Assembly: GCF_000407505.1 (NCBI RefSeq)
Contig: NZ_ASWE01000003.1
Span: 682,001 to 746,000 of the forward strand
From: Enterococcus phoeniculicola ATCC BAA-412
GTDB taxonomy: Bacteria; Bacillota; Bacilli; Lactobacillales; Enterococcaceae
Direction: 5' to 3'
Length of the DNA stretch: 64,000 bases
In this document: one piece after another, positions 9,558-18,028 of the stretch
Layout of the letters: every line of letters starts with the position of its first letter
Position numbering within the stretch: the stretch's first letter is position 1
Made by a program: the position numbers and the translations under genes
The notes under the pieces: generated by a model
Seen by the model: only the letters and a program-made list of their open reading frames with translations
Database searches by the model: none
Told to the model about the DNA's origin: nothing

Positions 9558-11327
9558 ATGCTTTTAGATTTTATAGGGTTAACGTTGTATTTTGGAATGG
9601 GTCTGCTTGTTGCAAATGGTGTGAGTTTACTTGCGACAAAAGGAAAAAAATTGAAAAGTACAATTGGTTTATTAGTTTTTGAATTAATTTTATTAGGTAT
9701 CTTTTTATATGTTGCGTTGCCAAGCAAGACACTGTCAACAGTGTTGTGGATTAACTTAGTTGGTGCAGCAGTTGCTGGTGGGCTCCTTGTGGCAAGAAGT
9801 TCAGTGAGTGAAGCCGCAACAAAAGCATTAGGTAAAAAGCGAAAAGAAGTTGGTCCTGCGCAGAAGAATGATTGGTCAGGTCGTGTACTTGGTTTAAGTA
9901 TTCTTGGAATGATTCTATTGTTTGCAATAAGCGCAGTTACACAGCTGACATCAATAGATGAAGTATATAACACTATTCCGTTGAAGACAGAGGAAAAGGC
10001 TGAAGTGTTGACTTCTACAAAGGAAACGCCAATTGCGATTGCTCCAGAGACTGCGAAACGAAAAATGCTTCAAAAATTCTCTGTCATTCCAAACTCTAAT
10101 ATGTTTACTTTAGATGGAATTACTGCACAAGTGGTAAATGGAGAGTATGTGTATGTTGCTACCGTGGAATTTAATGGTTTCTTTAAATGGATGAAGCTTG
10201 GTGAAGTGCCAGGTTATTTCATCATTAGTGCAACGGATATTAATGCTCAGCCGGAATTTGTTGAAAAACCGCTTGTTTATACACCATCTGCCTACTTTGG
10301 AAAGGACGCTGCACGTAAAATTTATGCTGCATTTCCAGGATATGCGGCGACTGGAAAAATTAATTTAGAGATAGATGAAGAGGGAAATCCGCATTATGTT
10401 CAAACCTTGTATAAAGAATATGGTGTTTCCGGTCGAATGAACTATGATGAATTTAAGACCGCTGTCTTAAATGCAACAACAGGGGAAGTAAAAGTTTACG
10501 ATAGCAAAGAAGTGCCAAGCTTTGTTGATGCGCCGATTACAAGTGCAGCAGCAAATAGCATCAATGAATACTTTGGTCGCTACAGTCAAGGCTGGTGGAA
10601 CCAGACGATGTTTGGTGCCAAAAAAGATGTGAAGGTACCAACTGAAAATGGCATTTATGCTTCTGGTCAAATCACCCCGATGATGGATACAGAGGGACAG
10701 CAGTTGTTGTATTTTACAGACTTTACAAGTGGAGATGAAGATCAAGATTCAGCTTTGGGCTACTCGTTAATTAATGCACGGACTGGACAGGTCACTTACT
10801 ATCGAGATTCAAAAGTAGGAATCATGGACAGTGATGGGGCAATTTCTATCGCTTCAAAAATCTATCCTGAAAAAAAATGGAAGGCGAGTATGCCTGTTCT
10901 TTATAACATTGACGGTGTACCGACTTGGATTGTTTCTTTAATGGATAGTAAAGGAATATTCAAAAAATACGTATATATTAATGCAGTAGACAATGATATT
11001 GTTGTTGATGCGGATGCTGCGCAGAGTGCGCTAGATGCTTATCGGATTGAACTTGCTACAAAAGGAAGTAATAATACAAGTACAGATGCTTCAAATCTTC
11101 AAACAATTAAAGGAACAGTCTCTCGTGTAACAATTGTCGCAGGAGAAGCTCAAACAGTGGTTTCCTTCTTATTGGAAGAAGATAAGACAATCTACAGCGT
11201 GACAACAAATAATAGTCCAATGGCTCTTTTCCTAAAAGAAGGAGATAAAGTAGATTTTCAAGCAGTTGTAACCGCGGAAGCTAAAGCAGCAAGCATTGAA
11301 AACTTAGTAATCGAAGGACTAGAATAA
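9558..11327 (+). CDS. Membrane-anchored protein with large extracytoplasmic part, function unknown
   Basis: About 589 residues. I start at the ATG at 9558 behind a perfect AAGGAGG. The N-terminal 150 residues hold four hydrophobic segments (LLDFIGLTLYFG..., TIGLLVFELILLGIFLYVA, LWINLVGAAVAGGLLVA, VLGLSILGMILLFAISA). The remainder is hydrophilic with two related segments, NATTGEVKVYD and NARTGQVTYYR, each followed by a conserved block; the layout is reminiscent of PepSY-type repeats, but I do not recognise a named family. The last 80 residues (from TIKGTVSRVTIV) resemble a small beta-barrel. The last 16 codons recur at 17883-17930, an important clue to the history of the region. Confidence 0.8.
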   Translation: MLLDFIGLTLYFGMGLLVANGVSLLATKGKKLKSTIGLLVFELILLGIFLYVALPSKTLSTVLWINLVGAAVAGGLLVARSSVSEAATKALGKKRKEVGPAQKNDWSGRVLGLSILGMILLFAISAVTQLTSIDEVYNTIPLKTEEKAEVLTSTKETPIAIAPETAKRKMLQKFSVIPNSNMFTLDGITAQVVNGEYVYVATVEFNGFFKWMKLGEVPGYFIISATDINAQPEFVEKPLVYTPSAYFGKDAARKIYAAFPGYAATGKINLEIDEEGNPHYVQTLYKEYGVSGRMNYDEFKTAVLNATTGEVKVYDSKEVPSFVDAPITSAAANSINEYFGRYSQGWWNQTMFGAKKDVKVPTENGIYASGQITPMMDTEGQQLLYFTDFTSGDEDQDSALGYSLINARTGQVTYYRDSKVGIMDSDGAISIASKIYPEKKWKASMPVLYNIDGVPTWIVSLMDSKGIFKKYVYINAVDNDIVVDADAAQSALDAYRIELATKGSNNTSTDASNLQTIKGTVSRVTIVAGEAQTVVSFLLEEDKTIYSVTTNNSPMALFLKEGDKVDFQAVVTAEAKAASIENLVIEGLE

Positions 11328-11437
11328 CATATAAAAAAGATATTTAGTCAATGTTAGCCATTGGGTTTTTGGCGTTCTTCTATCTTTAAAGCTTAATAAA
11401 AATTGTGATGTATTCGAGTTTAGGAGATGTTTTTTGG

Positions 11438-11443
11438 TATAAT
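11438..11443 (+). promoter_or_regulatory. Extended -10 sequence without a gene
   Basis: TGGTATAAT is an extended -10 element in the AT-rich stretch that follows the 9558 gene; the best -35 candidate upstream is weak. No gene follows before the terminator-like hairpin at 11876, so this may be the stump of a lost transcription unit. Confidence 0.3.
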
Positions 11444-11875
11444 AAAAATCTTTATTGTTTCGAAAATCAGATTAGTGTGTAGCAATAGAAATCATAAAAA
11501 TTTTTGGAATTATTGGTCTCTACTCAAAAAATAGAATCAAAAAGTATTTTTTATCTTTTAAATCTGATGATATCTAGATACTCTTTTCTTAATTGGGGTT
11601 CATCTATTTTTAGTTAAAAAAACAGATGTAGATATTTTTATCAACATCAAAAATAGCTCTATAATATTTGGTGTTGTTACTCAAAATGAGTAGGAGCACT
11701 AAATTTTTTATGACAAAAAGCATTTGGTTACTTATTACAACAATGAACAAATGAAAAAGAAGATGAATTGGAAAAGTCTTTTACAGTTTCAAAAAACAAT
11801 CTAATAATTAATTAAAAAAAGAATAGATTTCTCTACTTCAAAATGTAGTGCATCCATAAAAATGGACCATTTAGG

Positions 11876-11902
11876 GCTAAGCAATCTTGCTTAGCTTTTT
11901 TT
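11876..11902 (+). terminator. Perfect 9-bp hairpin terminator
   Basis: GCTAAGCAA and TTGCTTAGC are exact inverted repeats with a two-base spacer and are followed by seven T residues. It lies immediately outside the insertion-sequence nest. Confidence 0.8.
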
Positions 11903-11907
11903 GGATA

Positions 11908-11927
11908 TTTGTCAAATGGTATTGTTT
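11908..11927 (+). repeat. Left copy of a 20-bp inverted repeat bounding the IS nest
   Basis: TTTGTCAAATGGTATTGTTT is repeated exactly, inverted, at 16355-16374. The sequence resembles ISL3-family ends. It probably marks the left end of the oldest element in the nest, whose transposase fragment is at 13532-14110. Confidence 0.8.
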
Positions 11928-11931
11928 TAGT

Positions 11932-13445
11932 GGCTCTTTGTCAATAAGGACTGATGGGCTGAGTTAAAGGAAATCCAGAATGAAGAGAGTCTTCTTTTTA
12001 TTATGGATTTTTGTTATTTTATCTCAATCAACCGATTCATCAAAAAGATTCTAATTTTCATGTTCTCAAATGATTTAAATCCATAGGATACGCGTTTCAA
12101 TGTTTTTATATGTGTATTCTTTGCTTCAATCTTCCCATTGGAATAGGAATAAAGAAGTGCATTTTGTATACCTTCCTTGTAAGAAGGAAGGTTCTGAAGG
12201 TTTCTTCGAAACTCGTCATCTAATGTTTCAGGAAGTCTTTCTAGAAGAGAAATAAATACCTCTGACTCTTTTTCTCTAAAGTAATCTGTTAAATCATGGA
12301 AGTAGTGGTACGCTTGCTTTAATGATTCTGAATAGTCTAACAGACGGTTAACGACCATGGTTTCTAGTTAAGTAAGGGTATTTAGGAGTGGGGAATCTCA
12401 GCCACGTTTTGTACTCTGTATGATTAATGGTTTGCCGATTCTTTGTTAGCATACGCCAATTGGCCTTTAGTTTTTGGTAGCCCTCTCGTTGATGACTACC
12501 TATAAGTCGTTTCATTTCACGAACACGAAAGTCTTGAAGGGCTTTATTTAAATGCTTGATAATATGAAACCAGTCAATCACTAACTTTGCTTGTGGGAAT
12601 ACGCTCTTAGTTAGTTGGAAATAAGCCGTATTCATATCTGTCACAAGAAATGCCACTTCTGAGGGATTAGAGAACTTCTGAAAATGCGCAGTTAAAGTGG
12701 ATAATTTTCTTGAGGGCAAAAAATTCACTAATTTCCCTGTTTCCCCATCTGCACAAATAAAACTCATTTTATCTTCTGTTGAAGTATGGGAATGAAACTT
12801 ATCCACCATTAATACTTTGGGCAAAGTATTTTTCGATGTAGCAGGCAAATCCACCCCAACTCCTTTAGGGTACGAATAATGGTAGTCAGTGAAACGTGGC
12901 AATACTTCGCGATAAAAGTGAGCGACATTTTTTTAGAAAGCCAGTCGATTATTTTGAAGGTCACATGAGTGGCGATTGAATGGTTTGGTAGTACAAAATA
13001 ACTTTGAGCTATCCAGTGGGTTTGACAATTTTTACAGGTGTAACGTGCTTTGCCAAACGCATAACCATAGGCATATGATTAAAGGGATCAAATCGAACCA
13101 GTACTCTTTTCTTTCCGCTTTTGACAATAATAGGCTTTCCGTGTGCATCTTTTGCAGAAGAATTACAGGTTGTGCAAACGTAAGGGCTTGGCGAAAGAGA
13201 GGCTTCAATAACTAAATGGCGTTGATTTTGAATAGTTTCGTGAGAAACGCCGGTCACCTCTAAATTTTTGTCTGTTAATCGAAGCCTTTTTTGATAGAAT
13301 TTTTCATAGAGCATATCGTCCTCTCAATTTTTTATTTTGTGGTGATTTAATCATACTAGAGAACGATATGTTTTTTAATACCTAAAATGAAAAAAGGGGA
13401 CTGAAGAATCATTTCTGATTCATCAGTCCCATAGATTATAGAGCT
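11932..13445 (-). mobile_element. Decayed ISL3-family insertion sequence (1514 bp)
   Basis: Starts GGCTCTTTGTCAATAAGG and ends with the inverted counterpart (…CATCAGTCCC…ATAGAGCT, last base changed). It is exactly as long, 1514 bp, as the intact element at 58436-59949 and shares its terminal layout. Flanking octamers are GTTTTAGT on the left and GTTATAGT on the right, a target duplication with one later change. It inserted close to the left end of an older ISL3-like element. The transposase inside is frameshifted. Confidence 0.9.
12014..13314 (-). pseudogene. ISL3-family transposase, frameshifted
   Basis: Three blocks in different frames match consecutive parts of the intact transposase at 58518-59813. 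The N-terminal part (13314 down to about 13009) contains the CTTC zinc-finger half and GKKRVLVRFDPFNHMP. The middle part (12902 to 12348) contains PKVLMVDKFHSH, SFICADGETGKL and LVTDMNTAYFQL. The C-terminal part (12358 to 12014) contains YSNGKIEAKNTHIKTLKRVSYGFKSFENM, quoted here only in outline. At least two frameshifts, near 12350 and between 12902 and 13009, prevent a full-length product. Confidence 0.92.
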
Positions 13446-13462
13446 GTTATAGTTAAATCGCG

Positions 13463-13493
13463 AAAGGGAAGTGTTTCGGCACTTCCCTTTTTT
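13463..13493 (+). terminator. Strong hairpin inside the IS nest
   Basis: AAAGGGAAGTG and CACTTCCCTTT are exact inverted repeats around a six-base loop, with a T-tract to 13493. It lies directly to the right of the decayed ISL3 copy, probably in the end region of the older element, where it would block reading between element and host DNA. Confidence 0.75.
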
Positions 13494-13531
13494 GTGTTAT
13501 TAAATAATTTCGCAGAGCCTTTGTTTGACCA

Positions 13532-14110
13532 TCACTTGTATGCGAAGATGGCGGAAGGTTCTAAAACCAAAAGTAATTGATTTATGACTTTGATTCGATT
13601 GTTCTTTCCTTCTAACTGGTCATTGGAGTACGAAAATTTAAGGGAATTGATGATTATTTTTCTATATTTCCTTAAATAGAGAATCGATTTTTTAAAAGCT
13701 GAGTCTATTGAAAAAGGCAGCGTATCAATCATTTGATAAAAATCGTCAAAATCTTTGGCATCAAAGATATCTAACAAGTCTTGATAGATTACATAGCTTT
13801 GACGCAGCTGTTCATTGGTCGCCAATAAATGATCGAGTACTTCTGACTCAGTCAGATATTTCTTTTTGAATAATGGGTATTGTTTTAATGAAGCATAATT
13901 AATTTTAGCGTGTTTTATTTAGAATCGTTCACCAATATTTCTTTAGTTTTCGACAGTCCTTCATTTTTTGAGAATTACTCTTTTTCAGATTATTCATGGC
14001 TCGAATTCGTTGTTTATTAAGAGCTTTAGTCAGTTGTTGGATGATATAAAAACAATCAATGGAGACTTTTGCTTTTGGAAAGCCCTTTTTAGTAACTGAT
14101 GTAACAACAA
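13532..14110 (-). pseudogene. Fragment of a second ISL3-family transposase
   Basis: Minus-strand frames read FPKAKVSIDCFYIIQQL...LNKQRIRAMN (about 14090-13990) and then, after a frameshift near 13910, LLATNEQLRQSY ... FSYSNDQLEGKNNRIKVI down to 13532. This is the middle and C-terminal part of an ISL3 transposase clearly different from the copy at 11932-13445. Its N-terminal part is missing: an IS3-family remnant begins at about 14119. The outer 20-bp inverted repeats at 11908 and 16355 probably belong to this element. Confidence 0.8.
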
Positions 14111-14380
14111 CAAATATCGTAGATCCCTTTTTTGTTATAACGATATTCTTCTGGAGAAAGCCAATTTAATTTCTTTTTTATTCGTTTCTGGTTGTAGAAA
14201 ATAATCCAGTCATTAATATTTCTTGTTTAAGTAAGCCAAAAAAGTTATCCACTACAGAATTATCGTAACAGTTTCCTTTACGACTCATAGATTGAAAAAT
14301 GTGATTTTTTTGCATGTATCTATATACTGATACATTTGATAACATCCATCCTTGATCAGAATGAATGGTGCGACGATAAA

Positions 14381-15222
14381 GGACAGCGTAAAATATTGTG
14401 TATAAATAAAAATTTAGAATAGAAAAAAAGAAAGTCCATTCTGTAAAATTAAAGTTACCACACAGAAATTTTATAGGAGGATTTTCGCATGAATAATTTT
14501 ACTACAGAAATTATGGAAACACTAATCAATAAAGGCGATTTGGATGATTTGTTTCGCCGTCATCTAGAGTTAGCTATTCACTCATTATTAAAAGCTGAAC
14601 TGACAGCGTTTCTTGACTACGAAAAATATGATAGAGCCGGATTTAATTCAGGTAATTCCCGTAATGGGAATTACTCATGTTTGGTTTAAGTGGTATTGAC
14701 GATAGTATTCTTAGTATTTATCCAAATGCTCAATTTCAACAATGCTGTGTTCATGTCTCTAGAAACATCGCTCATAAAGTTCGTGTTAAGGATAGAAAAG
14801 AGAAATCTGTAGTGATTTTAAAACTGTCTATCAAGCGACTTCAAAAGAGAAAGCAATTGAACAAGTAACTTTTATGACAGAAAAATGGAAAAAGCAGTAT
14901 CCAAGAATTGTTAAATTACTCTTGAATCCTGCTATATTAACTTTCTATAACTTCCCACCATCAATCAGAAGAACCATCTACTCAACTAACTTGATTGAAG
15001 GATTTAATAAACAGTTAAAAAAATATACAAAGAGAAAAGAACAATTTCCTAATGAAGAATCTCTGGAGAGATTCCTTGTTTCTCAGTTCAATGAATATAA
15101 CCAAAAGTTTTTAGGTAGAGTACATAAAGGATTTAAGGAAATTCAAGATACATTAGAATCAATGTTTTAATTTAAAATAATGAAATGGATTTTCCATTTA
15201 CACATAATCCTTGACGCAATCC
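14381..15222 (+). mobile_element. IS256-family element with internal deletion
   Basis: Imperfect inverted repeats close the element: GGACAGCGTAAAAT at 14381 and the inverted GGATTGCGTCAAGGAT ending at 15222, both running into TGTGTA(T)AAAT. Between them lies a shortened IS256-type transposase gene. The element sits in the IS3 orfB remnant. I could not identify a clean target duplication; the flanks share only GATAAA/AATAAA. Confidence 0.75.
14489..15170 (+). pseudogene. IS256-family transposase with central deletion
   Basis: It starts MNNFTTEIMETLINKGDL behind a good AGGAGG and runs to FNSGNSRNGNYS. It then jumps near 14680 to GIDDSILSIYPNAQFQQCC with VHVSRNIAHKV, changes frame again near 14815 (FKTVYQATSKEKAIEQV), and ends with SIRRTIYSTNLIEGFNKQL to LESMF. 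The stretch that should hold the first catalytic aspartates, well over 100 residues, is missing, so it cannot be active. Confidence 0.9.
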
Positions 15223-15786
15223 AATAAAGACAATTTGAACTTTTACTAATTACTTCCTTAATGCATTAATAATCGCTCGTGCATGTGTTTTTTTAGTAAG
15301 ACTGTAAGAGATAACTTACCAATTGAACAAATTAAGAAAAGGATTCAGATATGTTTTTTTTACTACACCCTCTTCATAATATTTAAATTCTGTGGTGTCT
15401 ATTATCATTTTTGGATGTAAAACAGAGATCTCAAACCTTCTTTTTACAAGACTTTGAGCCACTTTTCCTACAGTTCCTTTATATGAATTATATTTGGGGG
15501 ATTGATGATAGTTCGTCATAAGTAGTTGAAGCTTTCTCATCACTCTAAGTCTCGTTTTTCATTAATAATTCCCCCTCCCTTTATCAAAATAGCAGTCATC
15601 CAGCGATAGCTATAATTATTAGGATGACTCTGACGAATCATTATTAGTTGATTTACTCACTCTTCATCTTTTGTTTCAGAAGTGGGAGGGATGTAGAGAA
15701 ATAGCTAGATTTAGAGGTACAGAACTTTTAGTCGTTCTGTTAATAGGTATTGATTCCGGGGACTACGAATTATTTCGATTTTTATT

Positions 15787-16254
15787 TATTCGTTTTTTCT
15801 TTCGTAGTCTTTCAAACAATCAATTTCAATTCGGGCTTGTCAGAGTTGTATTTCTAATTCTTGTACACGTTGATTGTCTTTCTTTTTTGATGGCTCTGTG
15901 CTTATAAAAGTGTCATCCCCTTGAGACTTTCTATTATTTTTAAAGGCATTTGTCCCTATCGCAGTATATTTGTGTCCCCATATTGCGAGCAGAGAAGGAT
16001 TATCTCTTCCGAGTTGATTCGCAACCTCACGATAAGACAGTTTGTCATGTTCTGTAATATTGTACCGCTTTTTCCTTGAATTTAGTTGTATAAGAACGTT
16101 TTTTTCTTTTGATTTCTAGCTTTTCAAAACCGTAATGTTCATAGACATTTAACTAATTTAAAATAACTCCTTTACTTGCTAACTTATATTTCTTAGCGAT
16201 TTTCTATGACTACCAAAGCCTTCTAGATAAACTTGAACAACTTGTTTCTTTCAT
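15787..16254 (-). pseudogene. IS3-family orfA remnant
   Basis: Minus-strand frames give VVQVYLEGFGSHRK, HYGFEKLEIKRKKRSYTTKF, LSYREVANQLGRDNPSLL, AIWGHKYTAIG and a C-terminal heptad-like QRVQELEIQ ... ARIEIDCLKD. This is the two-part helix-turn-helix plus leucine-zipper layout of IS150-type OrfA. Several stops and frame changes interrupt it. Confidence 0.75.
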
Positions 16255-16354
16255 TCGTATAAATATTTGATTATATAAAACACCCCATAACTTGGATATC
16301 AGTCCATGTTATGGAGGTAATACAAAAAAGTTTTCAATTCTGTGACGTTTTTTT

Positions 16355-16374
16355 AAACAATACCATTTGACAAA
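16355..16374 (-). repeat. Right copy of the 20-bp inverted repeat bounding the IS nest
   Basis: Read on the minus strand this is TTTGTCAAATGGTATTGTTT, preceded by GAGTTC, exactly the sequence at 11908-11927. It probably represents the right end of the outermost ISL3-like element. Confidence 0.8.
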
Positions 16375-16486
16375 GAACTCAAAAATATACTGGACAATTA
16401 CGTTAAACAGTGAAAGAGACTCTTTTTGATTAGTTAATAGTCAGGATATCGGACTTAAAAATAGTTGAAATGGTCATTTAAGGACT

Positions 16487-17758
16487 TTAATTAATATGTA
16501 TAACCATATTTTGATCTTCTTTAAAGTTAAATAACAAATGAGCAATTAAGAAAGCTAGCATGACTAAGACAACAGGCCAAGCTTCAAAGAAAATAAATTC
16601 AAAATTAATGGTCATGAAACACAAGAAAGATAAATTTACAGTCCAATGTCTATTTTTTTTACTATAAAATTTATAGATGATGTAAAGTATCAAGCTAATA
16701 TAAAATAACAAACCAATAATTCCGAATTCATAAAATAATGTTAGATAGTGATTATCTGGTGTGGAGAAATTATCTATTAAAATAGGATTATTTAGCATAA
16801 ATAAACTAACAGTTCCCCCTCCAAATCCCAAGAATATACGAATCAGATTTTGACTAAACATGTGATTAAGTATTAAATTCATAGTAGATAGGCGTTGAAG
16901 ATTTGACCCACTTGTAGAATTTAGACTTAACGAGTCACCAAATCTTTTTATCACCGAAGCTACAACTGATTCTCCAAATAAAAATATGAAAGCAATGAAT
17001 AAGAGTAGCAATGAAAATCTAATAATATGAAGTGACAGAGGCACATTAAGTTTAAATAAATTTTTTAATATATCTTTTTTATTAATAGTGATGTATAGTA
17101 CACAAACAAATATAAAGGCTAACCAAGAACTTCTAGATTGAGAAGTATATATATTCAATATTGCTAGAGATTGTAAAATGATCATAATAGACTTTTTTTT
17201 GATTGTGTAAAAATTAATGAAAAATAAAAAAATGAAAAATAAACCACTAATTATCGGATGATTGAATACGGACATGGTTCTAAAACTAGATTCACCAAAA
17301 TGATAGTAAAAACCTGTTTCTATTAAATCCATATAATCTTTTAGAAGTGGAACTTTGAAAATTGTTTGATACAGATTTGCAACGGAAAATATATTTAGCA
17401 TAATTGAAAGGCTGTAGTAAGTTTTTTCTGCAAAAAAATAGTCTAATTGTACAAATTTAATTAGACAATAAATCAAAACCAGATAGAATATCATATACCT
17501 TTTTAAGACATAATCTATTTCTGATGTAGAAATTACTATCGTATAACACGCAATAAAAGAAGCTAAAATAATCAAATATATATTTTTTTTTTTAGTTTCA
17601 ATTTTTTTTAAAATGATAGTAGTAAGTATACTAAGAATCAAAAAAAACATATAGAAGTAGACAATGCTAGATGTAATAGTATAACGTATTAATATAGTAG
17701 ATAATAGTCCAAGTATCACCATATTAAACTTGGGTTTTTTTAAATTAATATTTCTCAA
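16487..17758 (-). CDS. O-antigen ligase/polymerase family membrane protein (Wzy-like)
   Basis: A 423-residue protein with about 11 hydrophobic segments. The C-terminal half contains NHPIISGLFFIFL, SRSSWLAFIF, a long extracytoplasmic loop with GFGGGTVSLFML and DNHYLTLFYEFGIIGLL, typical of the O-antigen ligase/Wzy family (PF04932-like). The TTG at 17758 is seven bases after AGGAGG, with no better start. It is AT-rich like the polysaccharide genes at the left of the window but lies 8.5 kb away on the other strand, bordered by dead insertion sequences and by a gene fragment. The role would be to polymerise or ligate repeat units outside the membrane; no polymerase is visible in the 1-8 kb cluster. 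Confidence 0.8.
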   Translation of the reverse strand: MRNINLKKPKFNMVILGLLSTILIRYTITSSIVYFYMFFLILSILTTIILKKIETKKKNIYLIILASFIACYTIVISTSEIDYVLKRYMIFYLVLIYCLIKFVQLDYFFAEKTYYSLSIMLNIFSVANLYQTIFKVPLLKDYMDLIETGFYYHFGESSFRTMSVFNHPIISGLFFIFLFFINFYTIKKKSIMIILQSLAILNIYTSQSRSSWLAFIFVCVLYITINKKDILKNLFKLNVPLSLHIIRFSLLLLFIAFIFLFGESVVASVIKRFGDSLSLNSTSGSNLQRLSTMNLILNHMFSQNLIRIFLGFGGGTVSLFMLNNPILIDNFSTPDNHYLTLFYEFGIIGLLFYISLILYIIYKFYSKKNRHWTVNLSFLCFMTINFEFIFFEAWPVVLVMLAFLIAHLLFNFKEDQNMVIHIN

Positions 17759-17865
17759 GGTGCTTCCTCCTAATTATTTCTATCTATAATTATATAGTAT
17801 TAGTGGAGATTTAGGTTAAATATTTTATATTTTATTATGTAATTTTGATTAGTTTCGATAATAAA

Positions 17866-17930
17866 TTGTAAATATTACTGAAATCAAAGCAGCAAGCATT
17901 GAAAACTTAGTGATTGAAGGACTAGAATAA
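17866..17930 (+). pseudogene. 3' end remnant of a second copy of the 9558 gene
   Basis: Codons ending at the TAA at 17928-17930 read TEIKAASIENLVIEGLE, identical over the last 14 residues to the end of the 9558-11327 product. In the matched stretch only two bases differ, both silent (GTA ATC against GTG ATT). Similarity stops upstream of about 17866. No start or ribosome binding site is present. Confidence 0.9.
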
Positions 17931-17974
17931 CCTAAAAAGTTTTATGATGAAACTACACAAAAGAAATGTGTTCT

Positions 17975-18028
17975 AAAAAACAGCTCTTCTTGAAGAAAGA
18001 CCATCTTTCTCAGGAAGGCTGTTTTTTT
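17975..18028. terminator. Long bidirectional terminator
   Basis: A 26-base arm beginning AAAAAACAGC pairs, with small bulges, with an arm ending GGCTGTTTTTTT. It has T-tracts in both directions and overlaps the last codon of the minus-strand aldolase gene. It would serve both that gene and a + strand gene ending at 17930, which supports the idea that the 17866-17930 remnant marks the original end of the 9558-type gene. Confidence 0.9.

Larger units (their letters stand above)
11328..11931. other. AT-rich stretch without recognisable gene
   Basis: Only short frames are present, for example a 14-codon frame at about 11710 behind AGGAG. I see no convincing homology in any frame. This is the left part of the DNA lying between the two copies of the 3' end of the 9558 gene. 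Confidence 0.5.
14119..15660 (-). pseudogene. IS3-family orfB (DDE transposase) remnant split by another IS
   Basis: To the right of the IS256-like element, minus-strand frames give HPNNYSYRWMT, NYHQSPKYNSYKGTVGKVA and IIDTTEFKYYEEGVVKKTYLNPFL, the central DDE region of an IS150-type OrfB. To its left the same gene continues with YRRTIHSDQGWMLSNVSVY, MSRKGNCYDNSVVDNFFG and NWLSPEEYRYN. Both parts carry stops and frameshifts. The junction lies within VQIVFI / YRRTIHSDQG, so the split inside one gene is clear. Confidence 0.85.
14110..16306 (-). mobile_element. IS3-family (IS150-like) remnant, interrupted
   Basis: Minus-strand remains of both IS3 genes can be read, orfA at about 16254-15787 and orfB at about 15660-14119, with an IS256-like element inserted in orfB. 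The right end is probably near 16306, where a TGGACTGATATCC sequence (minus strand) occurs; the left end is approximate. It has landed inside the older ISL3-like transposase gene. Confidence 0.75.

Noticed and set aside
9467-9973. 168-residue open frame on the minus strand
   Set aside because: It is antisense to the start of the 9558 gene, has no ribosome binding site, and its peptide has no recognisable family pattern.
12976-13215. 79-residue + strand frame inside the decayed ISL3 copy
   Set aside because: It lies antisense to the transposase remnant and only reflects its frame.
14381-15222. IS256-like element considered active
   Set aside because: A central deletion and two frame changes remove the catalytic core.
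15671-15907. 78-residue + strand frame
   Set aside because: It is antisense to the IS3 orfA/orfB remnant, whose minus-strand frames give clear transposase similarity.
11905-16380. Composite transposon carrying the Wzy-like gene between ISL3 ends
   Set aside because: The 20-bp inverted repeats enclose only insertion-sequence remnants; the Wzy-like gene is outside them, and no second ISL3 copy lies beyond it.
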